The position numbers and the translations under genes are program-made. From contig NZ_FNHI01000013.1 of the NCBI RefSeq assembly GCF_900103455.1, positions 1 to 64,000 on the forward strand: a stretch of 64,000 nt of DNA, written 5' to 3'. The notes below the pieces were generated by a model. It saw nothing but the letters and a program-made list of their open reading frames with translations. It was not told the origin of the DNA and did not search any database. This DNA is from Streptomyces wuyuanensis (GTDB lineage: Bacteria; Actinomycetota; Actinomycetes; Streptomycetales; Streptomycetaceae). Positions 14,484 to 21,415 of the stretch are shown in pieces (the stretch's first letter is position 1; every line of letters begins with the position of its first letter).

Positions 14484-14520
14484 GGGGCGCGCCTCACGTC
14501 TCCCCAGACCGGCGCGCCCC
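14484..14520 (+). terminator. GC-rich intergenic hairpin
   Basis: Ten-base arms GGGGCGCGCC and GGCGCGCCCC enclose a 17-base loop, between two early genes. There is no U-tract. Confidence 0.5.
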
Positions 14521-14564
14521 CAGGTGCGATCACCGTACCGCCCCAACGCCCCACGGAGCACACG

Positions 14565-15284
14565 ATGACCACCACCACCCAGCACCTCCGCACCATCGCC
14601 ACCCTCTGGACCGACCTCCGCGACGCCCTCGCCCCCCCGAGCACGCCCGCCGGGTTCGGCATCGGCCTCCGTGGCTACCTCGCGCAGCTCGAGGAGTACG
14701 ACCTCGAGGAAGCTCGAGCCCTCCGCGCGCTCGAGCGTGACCCCGCACAGATCGGCCAACGCCCCGTACCCATCAACCTCGCCATCCTCGACACCCTCCG
14801 CGCCGTCGAAGCCGCCCTCGTGGACACCGCCGACCAGATCGCCGCCGCCAACCAGCGCACACAGATCCAGCCCGCCGGCCCCGGCTGGACCCCCGCCGAC
14901 CGCGCCCGCCGCGACAAGCTCGCCGCCGCCGACGCTGCACTCCCGCAGCGCTGGCGGTTCACCGGCCGGCGCACCGGCCCGTACGCCGCACTGTGGCTGT
15001 GCGCCCGCGTCCACGGGATCTCGTGGCCCGGGACAGCGCTCACGGAGCAGCAGCACCAGCACGTGGCCGCCGTCGCCGCCGGGGCGCTGCGCCGCATGGA
15101 GACCGCCCTCGACCTCGCCGACCAGCGACGGGAGCTGACGAGTACCCACCCGTGCCAGTGCGGCGGGACCATTGAGGTCTACGGCGGGGCCGGGGCGTCC
15201 CCGGTGGCGCGGTGCAAGGCGTGCGGGGCTCTGTGGACGGAGCGCGGGATCATCGCGTCCTGGACAGCGGTGGTCGCGGCATAG
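14565..15284 (+). CDS. Hypothetical protein with C-terminal zinc ribbon
   Basis: A 239-residue protein with a weak GGAG site. The first 150 residues are helical (LAQLEEYDLEEARALRALER; LDTLRAVEAALVDTADQIAA). The C terminus is a ribbon with cysteine pairs at HPCQCGG and RCKACGALW and a final aromatic-rich strand. The ribbon suggests nucleic-acid contact. No family recognised. Confidence 0.6.
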   Translation: MTTTTQHLRTIATLWTDLRDALAPPSTPAGFGIGLRGYLAQLEEYDLEEARALRALERDPAQIGQRPVPINLAILDTLRAVEAALVDTADQIAAANQRTQIQPAGPGWTPADRARRDKLAAADAALPQRWRFTGRRTGPYAALWLCARVHGISWPGTALTEQQHQHVAAVAAGALRRMETALDLADQRRELTSTHPCQCGGTIEVYGGAGASPVARCKACGALWTERGIIASWTAVVAA

Positions 15285-15348
15285 GCCAGGGACACGAACA
15301 CCTGAGACAGTGCGACAACGTGACCATCATCCCGATCCTGGAGGGGCC

Positions 15349-15528
15349 ATGAGCCAGCCCGAGCAGTCCGAGCAGCACCCGCAGGAGGCAGCCCGTGAGG
15401 CCCTACTGCGGCAGATCGCGGCGGCCGCCAACGCAGCGCCGAAGCTCAACCCCGGCAACGCGGCCGAAGCGCTGAAGAACCTCGCCGAGGCGTACGCGTT
15501 CGTCGTGGCACCGTCGCAACCGCACTGA
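15349..15528 (+). CDS. Small helical protein
   Basis: Fifty-nine residues with a strong GGAGGGG site. The sequence is Gln/Glu-rich and then helical (REALLRQIAAAANAAPKLNP; AAEALKNLAEAYAFVV). It resembles short proteins often found in Streptomyces prophages. It is the last rightward gene before a strong terminator and the opposing HTH gene. Confidence 0.6.
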   Translation: MSQPEQSEQHPQEAAREALLRQIAAAANAAPKLNPGNAAEALKNLAEAYAFVVAPSQPH

Positions 15529-15540
15529 CCGTCGGCACGA

Positions 15541-15575
15541 CAGAGCCCCCAGACCATCCCGGTCCGGGGGCTCTG
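15541..15575. terminator. Bidirectional terminator between convergent genes
   Basis: The stem CAGAGCCCCC(A)GACC pairs with GGTC(C)GGGGGCTCTG around a short loop. It lies between the stop codons of the rightward gene ending at 15528 and the leftward gene ending at 15586, so it can serve both. Confidence 0.8.
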
Positions 15576-15585
15576 CTGTGCGCAG

Positions 15586-15846
15586 CTACGCCTCGTCGGC
15601 GGGTGGCTCCAGGTCCGTGCGCTTACCCTGCCGGATGCCCGCTTGCCGCTTCGCCCAGTAGGCGTCGAACCAAGCCACCGAATACTCCGGTCGGCTACTC
15701 CCCGGGCGGAACGTGGGTGCCGGCCAGCCTTCGTCAGGGTTCGTGGCCAACCGGTGGATGAGCGTGCGGCTGCGCCCCACCCGCTCCGCGAGCTTCGGAA
15801 TGGTCATGGTCTCCCGCGGCTCCTCACTCTCCGGGGTCTCGGGCAT
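15586..15846 (-). CDS. Small HTH (AlpA/MerR-like) regulator, antisense to its neighbours
   Basis: An 86-residue DNA-binding protein. The helix-turn-helix reads MTIPKLAERVGRSRTLIHRL, followed by a wing-like PAPTFRPGSSRPEYSVAWFD and a basic tail. The ATG has GAGAGG upstream. It is the only leftward gene between 4.2 and 40 kb. A large perfect palindrome lies 20-45 bases before its start, which points to autoregulation and control of the divergent gene at 15992. It may switch the early-to-middle operon, or belong to the membrane cassette on its right. Confidence 0.75.
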   Translation of the reverse strand: MPETPESEEPRETMTIPKLAERVGRSRTLIHRLATNPDEGWPAPTFRPGSSRPEYSVAWFDAYWAKRQAGIRQGKRTDLEPPADEA

Positions 15847-15860
15847 GGGCACATCCTCTC

Positions 15861-15891
15861 GCGAGGTGTGGACAATGTCCACACTTCTCGC
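15861..15891. promoter_or_regulatory. Palindromic operator in a divergent promoter
   Basis: GTGTGGACA and TGTCCACAC form a perfect 19-base palindrome around a central A (15866-15884). Outer arms GCGAG (15861-15865) and CTCGC (15887-15891) extend it with two extra bases on the right. It sits between the HTH gene (start 15846) and the rightward gene at 15992. The half-site reads TTGTCCACA on the minus strand, identical to the Streptomyces DnaA-box consensus. An operator is the simpler reading. Confidence 0.75.
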
Positions 15892-15915
15892 TACGGTCAA
15901 ACCGGCAACAACGAA

Positions 15916-15954
15916 GGCCCCGGCCGGAGTTCGCAGCTCCACATGGCCGGGGCC
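15916..15954 (+). terminator. Strong leader hairpin upstream of 15992
   Basis: Outer arms GGCCCCGGCC and GGCCGGGGCC and inner arms GGAG and CTCC form a long stem. It stands between the operator and the next rightward gene, so it would sit in that gene's leader RNA. It may be an attenuator or a backstop terminator. Confidence 0.5.
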
Positions 15955-15991
15955 AGGCCCACCCCGAAGCGATCGAAAAGGCAGGCCCGCC

Positions 15992-16306
15992 ATGGAGCGT
16001 ACCGACCGCCCCGACCTTGACGCATTACTGCGGCGCATCCTCACCGAGCCCACCCGCGCCGCCCGTCTCCTCACCGAGACCGCCCGGATCCTCGAACACG
16101 AGTGGCCGCACCTCGCCATCACCGAGCAGCAGCTCAACGCCGCCGGCCGCGAAGCAACCCGCGTCGTCCTCGCCGGGCTGCCGAAGGTCGTCGGCGACGA
16201 GGCCAACGAGCGCGCCCGGGCTGTGTGCCCGCGGGCCCGGTTCCACGGCGGCGAGACGGCAGGCGAATACGCCCTCCGCCTCCGCGACGCAGCGAAGGCC
16301 CTGTGA
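15992..16306 (+). CDS. Hypothetical helical protein
   Basis: A 104-residue frame starts with ATG. It is helical throughout (LDALLRRILTEPTRAARLLT; EQQLNAAGREATRVVLAGLP), with a C-terminal AGEYALRLRDAAKAL. It is the first gene after the divergent operator. No family recognised. The last base overlaps the next start (TGATG). Confidence 0.55.
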   Translation: MERTDRPDLDALLRRILTEPTRAARLLTETARILEHEWPHLAITEQQLNAAGREATRVVLAGLPKVVGDEANERARAVCPRARFHGGETAGEYALRLRDAAKAL

Positions 16307-16458
16307 TGGCGCCCGAGCACGACGCACCCGAGCAGCGCACCGAGGTCACACAGCCGCAACCGAACCGGATCCTCTCCGAGCCGGCGACGCCGCAGAACTG
16401 CGCCGCCGACTACGAGGCCGCCGCCGACGTCCGCGCCCGCCTCGCACAGGGCCGCTGA
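16306..16458 (+). CDS. 50-residue protein, unknown
   Basis: Starts in a TGATG overlap. It is acidic and Gln/Pro-rich, then helical (CAADYEAAADVRARLAQGR). Coupling to the preceding gene is the main support. It is followed by an 11-bp hairpin. Confidence 0.45.
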   Translation: MAPEHDAPEQRTEVTQPQPNRILSEPATPQNCAADYEAAADVRARLAQGR

Positions 16459-16469
16459 CACCACCAGCC

Positions 16470-16507
16470 GGCCGGGCCCCAGCCACTCACGCCCACGGGG
16501 CCCGGCC
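16470..16507 (+). terminator. GC-rich intergenic hairpin
   Basis: Eleven-base arms GGCCGGGCCCC and GGGGCCCGGCC enclose a 16-base loop just upstream of the membrane-protein cassette. Confidence 0.5.
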
Positions 16508-16533
16508 ACCCTCTCCCGCTTCCGGAGGAGCAC

Positions 16534-17382
16534 GTGAAGACCCGCCCCGTCACCCGCTATCGGCGCGAACCGCACACGGTCGACGGCATCACCGAGTACA
16601 TCGACGTGCCGTACGAGGTCGACTTGCCCCAGCCGCCCCGGGACTGGGATCAACTCGTACGCACGGGCGTCACCATCGGCGCGGTCGTCCTCGTCACGGT
16701 CTCCGTGGTCTGGTCAACGGCCAGCATCGGCGAGCTTCTCGCGCGCATCACCGTCGCCGCCGCCGCGTACGGCGCCGCCGTCGCCTTCGACACCGCATGG
16801 ATCATGTGCATGGCTGTCGAGTGGCTCCACCGCTACGACCCGCCCCGAGCCGCGAAGGCCCGAACCGCCGGCCACTGGGCACTCGTGGTCGCTATGGGCG
16901 CCGTCGGCGCGCACGGCTACGTCACCAGCGCGTGGGTCGTCGGCATCGTGGGCGCGCTCGTGTCCGCGCTCGCCAAGGGGGCATGGACGATCGCCATGTC
17001 CGTGCACGCCCACCCGCTCGACGCACGCACGCAGCAGTGGGTAGCGAAGCGCCGCGCCGCGCTCGACGGACAGCGGGCGATGATCCCCGTGCGTCGGGAC
17101 CTGATGCGCAGCGAGGCACTGATCGCCGCAGAGCGGGCTGCCCTCGGACCCGGTCCGGACGTCGATCCGGACCAGTCCGGACAGGACACGGACGATCCGG
17201 ACCAGCAAGCCGACGCGCCCGCGGGCCCGCCCATGACCGTGAAGGACGCAGTCCGGACCGCCGTGGACTCCGGGATCACCGCCCCGGACAAGGTCCTCGC
17301 CTACGTCCGCAAGCGGGCCGACGCCAACGCCCGCCCGGACACCGTGGACCGGTACATCCGCCTCGCCCGGATGGCCGGCTGA
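16534..17382 (+). CDS. SpdB-like membrane protein of Streptomyces mobile elements
   Basis: A 282-residue protein. A polar N-terminal 40 residues (MKTRPVTRYRREPHTVDGIT) precede about four hydrophobic segments: VRTGVTIGAVVLVTVSVVW, ARITVAAAAYGAAVAF, GHWALVVAMGAVGAHGY and VVGIVGALVSALAKG. A charged C-terminal region follows, with an HTH-like end (KVLAYVRKRADANARPDTVD). The layout and N terminus match membrane proteins I recall from pSAM2-type elements, where Spd proteins help plasmid spread between mycelial compartments. A conjugation-type protein in a phage is unusual. The assignment is from memory and only moderately sure. Confidence 0.55.
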   Translation: MKTRPVTRYRREPHTVDGITEYIDVPYEVDLPQPPRDWDQLVRTGVTIGAVVLVTVSVVWSTASIGELLARITVAAAAYGAAVAFDTAWIMCMAVEWLHRYDPPRAAKARTAGHWALVVAMGAVGAHGYVTSAWVVGIVGALVSALAKGAWTIAMSVHAHPLDARTQQWVAKRRAALDGQRAMIPVRRDLMRSEALIAAERAALGPGPDVDPDQSGQDTDDPDQQADAPAGPPMTVKDAVRTAVDSGITAPDKVLAYVRKRADANARPDTVDRYIRLARMAG

Positions 17383-17555
17383 TGGCCGCCCTCGCCGTGA
17401 TCGGGCTCGGGATGCTCGCGCTCCTCGCCGGGGCTGCGCTTGTCGCCCTCGCCCCGCCCCTCCAGCGCTCCGCCTACGTGCTCCCCGCAGTGCGCACCGT
17501 CGCCGTCCTCACCGCCGCCATCGCCTACATCGCAGCCATCTGGAGCCACCCGTGA
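17382..17555 (+). CDS. Two-pass small membrane protein
   Basis: Fifty-seven residues starting in a TGATG overlap. Two hydrophobic helices, MAALAVIGLGMLALLAGAAL and TVAVLTAAIAYIAAIW, are joined by a short polar turn. It is typical of the small membrane proteins that accompany Spd-like genes. Four bases overlap the next gene. Confidence 0.6.
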   Translation: MAALAVIGLGMLALLAGAALVALAPPLQRSAYVLPAVRTVAVLTAAIAYIAAIWSHP

Positions 17556-18061
17556 TCGTCGTCACCCTCGGAGGGGTCACCGTCGGCCTCGCCATCCTCG
17601 TGCGCTTCGTCATCGTCTGGTGGCCCGGCGCGAAGTCCCTGCGCGGCAACCCCCTGCCCCACCTCAGCGGCCTGCTGCCGTTCCTCGCCGCATGGGCGTA
17701 CGGCGTCCTGGCCATCCTCGGTATCGGCGGCCTCATCGGATGGGCAGCAGACACCGCCCTGTGGGCGTCCAACTGGCTCGGAGACGTCGCCCTCGTAGCA
17801 GGCGTGGGAGGTCAGACCGGGCAGGTAGCCAGGGGCGCTCAGTACCTGCCGCTCACTCAGACCGGCACCGCGCTCGTGCTGCTGCTCACCGTGGCCGTTG
17901 TCACCGCCGTGAAGCGGAGCCGGTACGGCCGGGACATCAAGATGGGCGCCTGGTGCGGGCTCTGCCTCGGTACGTCTGCGGGCATCGCTGGCATGGCCGC
18001 CGTGCCGCTCGCTCAGGCCACGAACTGGGCAGGGCAGGCACTGTACGGAGCACTGGCGTGA
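17552..18061 (+). CDS. Polytopic membrane protein
   Basis: A 169-residue protein with about four to five hydrophobic segments (VVTLGGVTVGLAILVRFVIV; LLPFLAAWAYGVLAILGIGG; TGTALVLLLTVAVVTAVK; GLCLGTSAGIAGMAAVPLA). Between them is a WWPGAKSLRGNPLPHLSG loop. It is coupled on both sides inside the membrane cassette. Likely part of a complex with the SpdB-like protein. Confidence 0.6.
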   Translation: MIVVTLGGVTVGLAILVRFVIVWWPGAKSLRGNPLPHLSGLLPFLAAWAYGVLAILGIGGLIGWAADTALWASNWLGDVALVAGVGGQTGQVARGAQYLPLTQTGTALVLLLTVAVVTAVKRSRYGRDIKMGAWCGLCLGTSAGIAGMAAVPLAQATNWAGQALYGALA

Positions 18062-18678
18062 GCGCCGACCAGGCCGCGGAGCAGCCCGCGGGGGAGGAGC
18101 AGGGGAGCCGCCTTGCCGGTGGCTGCGTCGCCGTCGTCCTCGTCGGCGTCCCGCTGTTCGCCCTCGTGCGGATCGCCCCGGAGTCGGCATACGTCCTCAT
18201 CGGCTGCGCGGGCACCGTCGGCGTGCAGCGCGCCCGCGCATGGAACGCCCGCCGACGGGAGCCGGCTGCCGAGGGGGAGCAGCCGGAGCCTGTCGACATC
18301 CTCGCCACGCTCCACGAGGCCGCCACCGACGGCGAGTCGGTGCTCCTCACACAGCTCCAGAAGGCGGCCGACCTACCGGACACGAAGGCCGTACGCGGGC
18401 TGTTGAAGGCGGCCGGGGTGCGCGTGCGGGCGGGCGTCCGTACGCCCGCGGGGAACGGCCCGGGCGTGCACCACAAGGACATCCCGCCGCTTCCCCTCTC
18501 CGATTCGGGAGCCCCTTCCGAGCGTTGTTTGTGCAGGTCAGGCGCCAACGCCAACACCAACAACGAGTCCGGGCAGGGGCCCCGAGAGGGGTTGCGTGTA
18601 GAGCCCATCGGGCAGGCCGGGGCCCGGATCATCGACCCGAACGAGGCGCGCCGCCGGCACGAGGTGCGCGCCCGCTGA
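18058..18678 (+). CDS. Membrane-anchored protein of the Spd-like cassette
   Basis: A 206-residue protein from GTG 18058. One or two hydrophobic helices near residues 20-55 (CVAVVLVGVPLFALVRIAPE; AYVLIGCAGTVGVQRARAW) anchor a cytoplasmic region. That region has a winged-helix-like stretch (LLTQLQKAADLPDTKAVRGL) and the motif GVHHKDIPPLP, which I recall from Streptomyces integrative elements. The tail is low-complexity and Asn-rich. Function unknown; it probably works with the two preceding membrane proteins. Confidence 0.55.
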   Translation: MSADQAAEQPAGEEQGSRLAGGCVAVVLVGVPLFALVRIAPESAYVLIGCAGTVGVQRARAWNARRREPAAEGEQPEPVDILATLHEAATDGESVLLTQLQKAADLPDTKAVRGLLKAAGVRVRAGVRTPAGNGPGVHHKDIPPLPLSDSGAPSERCLCRSGANANTNNESGQGPREGLRVEPIGQAGARIIDPNEARRRHEVRAR

Positions 18679-18681
18679 ACC

Positions 18682-18722
18682 CCGGGGCGGCCGACCAGCT
18701 GCCAGGCGAGCGACCGCCCCGG
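18682..18722 (+). terminator. GC-rich intergenic hairpin
   Basis: Nine-base arms CCGGGGCGG and CCGCCCCGG around a 23-base loop close the membrane cassette. Confidence 0.45.
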
Positions 18723-18754
18723 TCCCATCCCGATCACGAGACGAGGACGCCATC

Positions 18755-18892
18755 ATGGCACTGAAGAAGACGATGCCCGCCGCCCCGCAGACCCGGCCCG
18801 ACCCGAAGCACGAGACGACGTACAGCGCGAGCAGGGGCGGGCACTACCCGACCGGGCAGAAGCCCGTCCCGGGTGCCCCGAAGAAGCGCTGA
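18755..18892 (+). CDS. 45-residue basic protein
   Basis: Starts MALKKTMPAAPQTRPDPKHE and ends VPGAPKKR. It is Lys/Pro-rich with no hydrophobic part. It has GAGGAC nine bases upstream. It is too short for an assignment, but the start, codon bias and isolation between hairpins support translation. Confidence 0.5.
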   Translation: MALKKTMPAAPQTRPDPKHETTYSASRGGHYPTGQKPVPGAPKKR

Positions 18893-19033
18893 ACGAGGGC
18901 TTCCGCCGCGCCGGATGCGGGCGTACGGTAGCGAATCCGACGGCAGGCCAGGAGCGGGCCCATGCGCACTCGTGCGTATCGGTGTGGTGAGCTGCGAGCC
19001 GCCAAGCCGACGCCTGGCCTGTCGTCACTCAAC

Positions 19034-19061
19034 AGCCCCGCCGCCTCCACCCGGCGGGGCT
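19034..19061 (+). terminator. Terminator at the end of the middle genes
   Basis: Ten-base arms AGCCCCGCCG and CGGCGGGGCT enclose an eight-base loop, followed by TCAC. Confidence 0.7.
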
Positions 19062-19138
19062 TCACTACGCCCGTAGTTGCATCCCCCGCGATCGTGCCCC
19101 ATCATGGGCGGCAGATCCGGCGTGCCCGGATACAGGAC

Positions 19139-19161
19139 AGGCCCACCCGCGCGGTGGGCCT
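19139..19161 (+). terminator. Second terminator, with U-rich end
   Basis: Nine-base arms AGGCCCACC and GGTGGGCCT enclose CGCGC and are followed by TTCG. Two terminators within 130 bp make a firm stop before the late region. Confidence 0.75.
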
Positions 19162-19237
19162 TTCGCATTCCGCTTACGCGCCGACCACCCTCGTGCAACT
19201 CTGGTCCCCCACACGAGCATCGGGCCAGGGGGGTTCC

Positions 19238-19501
19238 ATGGGGTGGATCAACAACGCCAAGGCTGACGCGGCGACGAACGCCGCACGCGAGGCGTACGCG
19301 CAGGGCCGACGGGTCCTGACCTTTAAGATCATCGAGGCGAACGTGACCAGCCGCTCCACGGGGCTCATGACCGGCGTCGGCGAGCAGATCGAGGCCATCG
19401 AGGCGCAAGGCTGGGACCTCGCGAACATGGCCGCAGCCGAGGGCAAGGCGTTGTCGGGCGACCGTACGGCGCTCGTCTGCCTCTTCCGGCGCCGCGGCTG
19501 A
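19238..19501 (+). CDS. MGWINNAKADA-type small protein
   Basis: Eighty-seven residues from ATG 19238 after GGGGGG. The start MGWINNAKADAATNAAREAY and the later GVGEQIEAIEAQGWDLANMA match a small protein family I recall as widespread in Streptomyces genomes and phages, resembling DUF4177-like folds. It ends with a beta strand (ALVCLFRRRG). Function unknown. It is isolated by terminators on both sides, so it is probably its own transcription unit. Confidence 0.65.
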   Translation: MGWINNAKADAATNAAREAYAQGRRVLTFKIIEANVTSRSTGLMTGVGEQIEAIEAQGWDLANMAAAEGKALSGDRTALVCLFRRRG

Positions 19502-19515
19502 CCAACCCACAAACC

Positions 19516-19550
19516 GGGCCCGACCGCTCACCCCCGTGGCGGTCGGGCCC
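19516..19550 (+). terminator. Terminator upstream of the terminase genes
   Basis: Twelve-base arms GGGCCCGACCGC and GCGGTCGGGCCC around an 11-base loop are followed by TTCG. Confidence 0.75.
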
Positions 19551-19572
19551 TTCGCATGCCCGGAGGTGACCC

Positions 19573-20130
19573 GTGGGCGGCAACCAGCACACCAACCCAG
19601 TCACCGACGAAACCCGCGCCGACGTGCGCCGCCTCCACGCCGAAGGCCACGGCCGGAACGAGATCGCCCGCCGGCTGGCGCGCTCCCCGCGCACGATCAG
19701 CGTCCTCGCCGCCGAGATGGGCCTGACCTTCGACCGCACCGCGACCGAGGAGGCCACCCGGGCACGGGTCGCCGACCTCGCCGAGCGCCGCGCGATCCTC
19801 GCCGAAGCGCTCCAGTCCGACGCGGAGCGGCTCACCGAGCAGCTGTGGCAGCCCTCGGTGATCTACAACTTCGGCGGCAAAGACAACACCTACGAGTACG
19901 AGAACGTGCCCGAGCCGCCGGCCGACGCGAAGAAGAACCTCATGGCCACCGCGGGCATGGCGATCGACCGCTCCCTGAAGCTCGTGCCGCCGCAGGACGA
20001 CGGCGGCAACGAGGCTGCACAGTCCCTGGTCGGCCAGCTCATGACCGGACTTGCCGCCGTCTACCGGCAGCAGCAGGCCGGCGAGCAGGCGCCACCCGCC
20101 GACGACGAGGGGGACGGTGATGCTCCGTGA
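19573..20130 (+). CDS. terS: Terminase small subunit
   Basis: A 185-residue protein from GTG after GGAGG. The N-terminal helix-turn-helix (ADVRRLHAEGHGRNEIARRL, then SPRTISVLAAEMG) is the DNA-recognition domain of small terminases. A central coiled coil (RVADLAERRAILAEALQSDA) would form the ring, and a C-terminal helical part contacts the large subunit. It overlaps the large-subunit gene by 11 bases. Its job is to recognise the packaging site. Assignment rests on HTH plus position. Confidence 0.8.
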   Translation: MGGNQHTNPVTDETRADVRRLHAEGHGRNEIARRLARSPRTISVLAAEMGLTFDRTATEEATRARVADLAERRAILAEALQSDAERLTEQLWQPSVIYNFGGKDNTYEYENVPEPPADAKKNLMATAGMAIDRSLKLVPPQDDGGNEAAQSLVGQLMTGLAAVYRQQQAGEQAPPADDEGDGDAP

Positions 20131-21415
20131 CGTGCCCCTCCCCCTGTCGCCCCGGCAGGTAGCGAGCATCGTTGAGGCGCAGGACGCGCCGATCGCCCTA
20201 TGGTCCGGGGCCGTGTCGTCCGGCAAGACCATCGCGTCCCTGATCGCGTTCCTCATCCGGCTCACGCTCGCCCCCGACCACGGACTGATCGTCGTCATCG
20301 GCCGGACGTTGCAGACCATCGAGCGGAACATCATCGACCCGTTGCAGTCCCGGCACTTGTTCGGGCCGCTCGCCGCGCACGTCCACCACACCACCGGGGC
20401 GACAACCGCCACCATCCTCGGGCGCACCGTGCACCTAATCGGCGCGAGCGACGCGCGCGCGGAAGGCCGGATCCGCGGCTCCACGATCGCCCTCGCCTAC
20501 GTGGACGAGGCGACCCTCGTGCCGCACGCGTTCTGGATGATGCTGTTGTCCCGGCTCCGCGTCGGCTCGCAGTCCAGGCTCCTCGCGACGACCAACCCCG
20601 ACGGGCCGTTTCACTGGCTGCGGAAGGAGTTCATCCTCCGCGCCGCGGAGGTCGGGCTGACGAACTGGCACTTCACCCTGGACGACAACCCCAGCTTGGA
20701 CCCGGGATTCGTCCGCCGGCTGAAAGCCCAGTACATCGGCCTCTGGTACCGGCGGTTCATCCTCGGCGAGTGGTGCCTCGCGAGCGGGGCCGTCTACGAC
20801 ATGTTCGATGAGGCCCGCAACGTCGTGGACCTCATGCCCTACATGCGGCGCTGGACCGCCGTGGGCGTCGACTACGGCACGGTCAACCCTTTCAGCGCGG
20901 TGCTCATCGGGCACGGCGAGGACGACCACCTGTACGCCGTATCCGAGTACCGGCACGACTCCACGGCCGCGCACCGACAACTGACCGATGCGGAGTACAG
21001 CCGCAACGTGCGGCAGTGGCTCGCGAACGTGCGCCGGCCCGGGGAGCACGGCGCGGCGCGCGGCGTACGCCCCGAGTGGATTTTCGTGGACCCGTCGGCC
21101 GCGTCGTTCATGAACCAGCTTTGGACCGAGCGCGTGCCCGGGATCTCCCCCGCGATCAACGACGTGCTCGACGGCATCCGCAGCGTGGGCGTCGCCCTCG
21201 GGTCCGGGCTGCTCCGCATCCACCGCTCCTGTGAGGGCCTCCTGGGGGAGCTCCCCGGATACGCGTGGGACGAGAAGGCCGCCGAGCGGGGCGAGGACAA
21301 GCCGTTGAAGGTGGATGACCACTCCGCGGACGCCTTGCGCTACGCACTTCACTCCACGGCGCACGAGTGGCGCCACCTGATCAAATACGAGGAGGTGTCC
21401 GGTGCCGCTGCCTGA
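20120..21415 (+). CDS. terL: Terminase large subunit (PBSX/SPP1 type)
   Basis: A 431-residue packaging motor. The ATPase has Walker A SGAVSSGKT (residues 29-37) and Walker B ALAYVDEATL (124-133), with a coupling motif in LLATTNPDGPFHWL. The RNase-H-like nuclease has D251 (GVDYGTVNP), a second acidic site near IFVDPSA, and VDDHSADALRYAL near the end. The length is usual for the PBSX family. It overlaps the small subunit and the portal gene. Headful or site-specific cutting cannot be told from sequence alone. Confidence 0.95.
   Translation: MLRDVPLPLSPRQVASIVEAQDAPIALWSGAVSSGKTIASLIAFLIRLTLAPDHGLIVVIGRTLQTIERNIIDPLQSRHLFGPLAAHVHHTTGATTATILGRTVHLIGASDARAEGRIRGSTIALAYVDEATLVPHAFWMMLLSRLRVGSQSRLLATTNPDGPFHWLRKEFILRAAEVGLTNWHFTLDDNPSLDPGFVRRLKAQYIGLWYRRFILGEWCLASGAVYDMFDEARNVVDLMPYMRRWTAVGVDYGTVNPFSAVLIGHGEDDHLYAVSEYRHDSTAAHRQLTDAEYSRNVRQWLANVRRPGEHGAARGVRPEWIFVDPSAASFMNQLWTERVPGISPAINDVLDGIRSVGVALGSGLLRIHRSCEGLLGELPGYAWDEKAAERGEDKPLKVDDHSADALRYALHSTAHEWRHLIKYEEVSGAAA

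Larger units (their letters stand above)
18893..19237 (+). other. 345-bp gene-free gap with two terminators
   Basis: I see no supported gene here. It holds two terminator hairpins (19034-19061 and 19139-19161), listed separately. It separates the early/middle genes from the late region, so a late promoter probably lies in or just after it. I cannot point to a convincing -35/-10 pair. Confidence 0.6.

Noticed and set aside
15866..15884. DnaA-box-like half-sites as a replication origin
   Set aside because: Only one overlapping pair is present, with no cluster and no AT-rich unwinding region; an operator for the adjacent HTH gene explains the perfect symmetry better.
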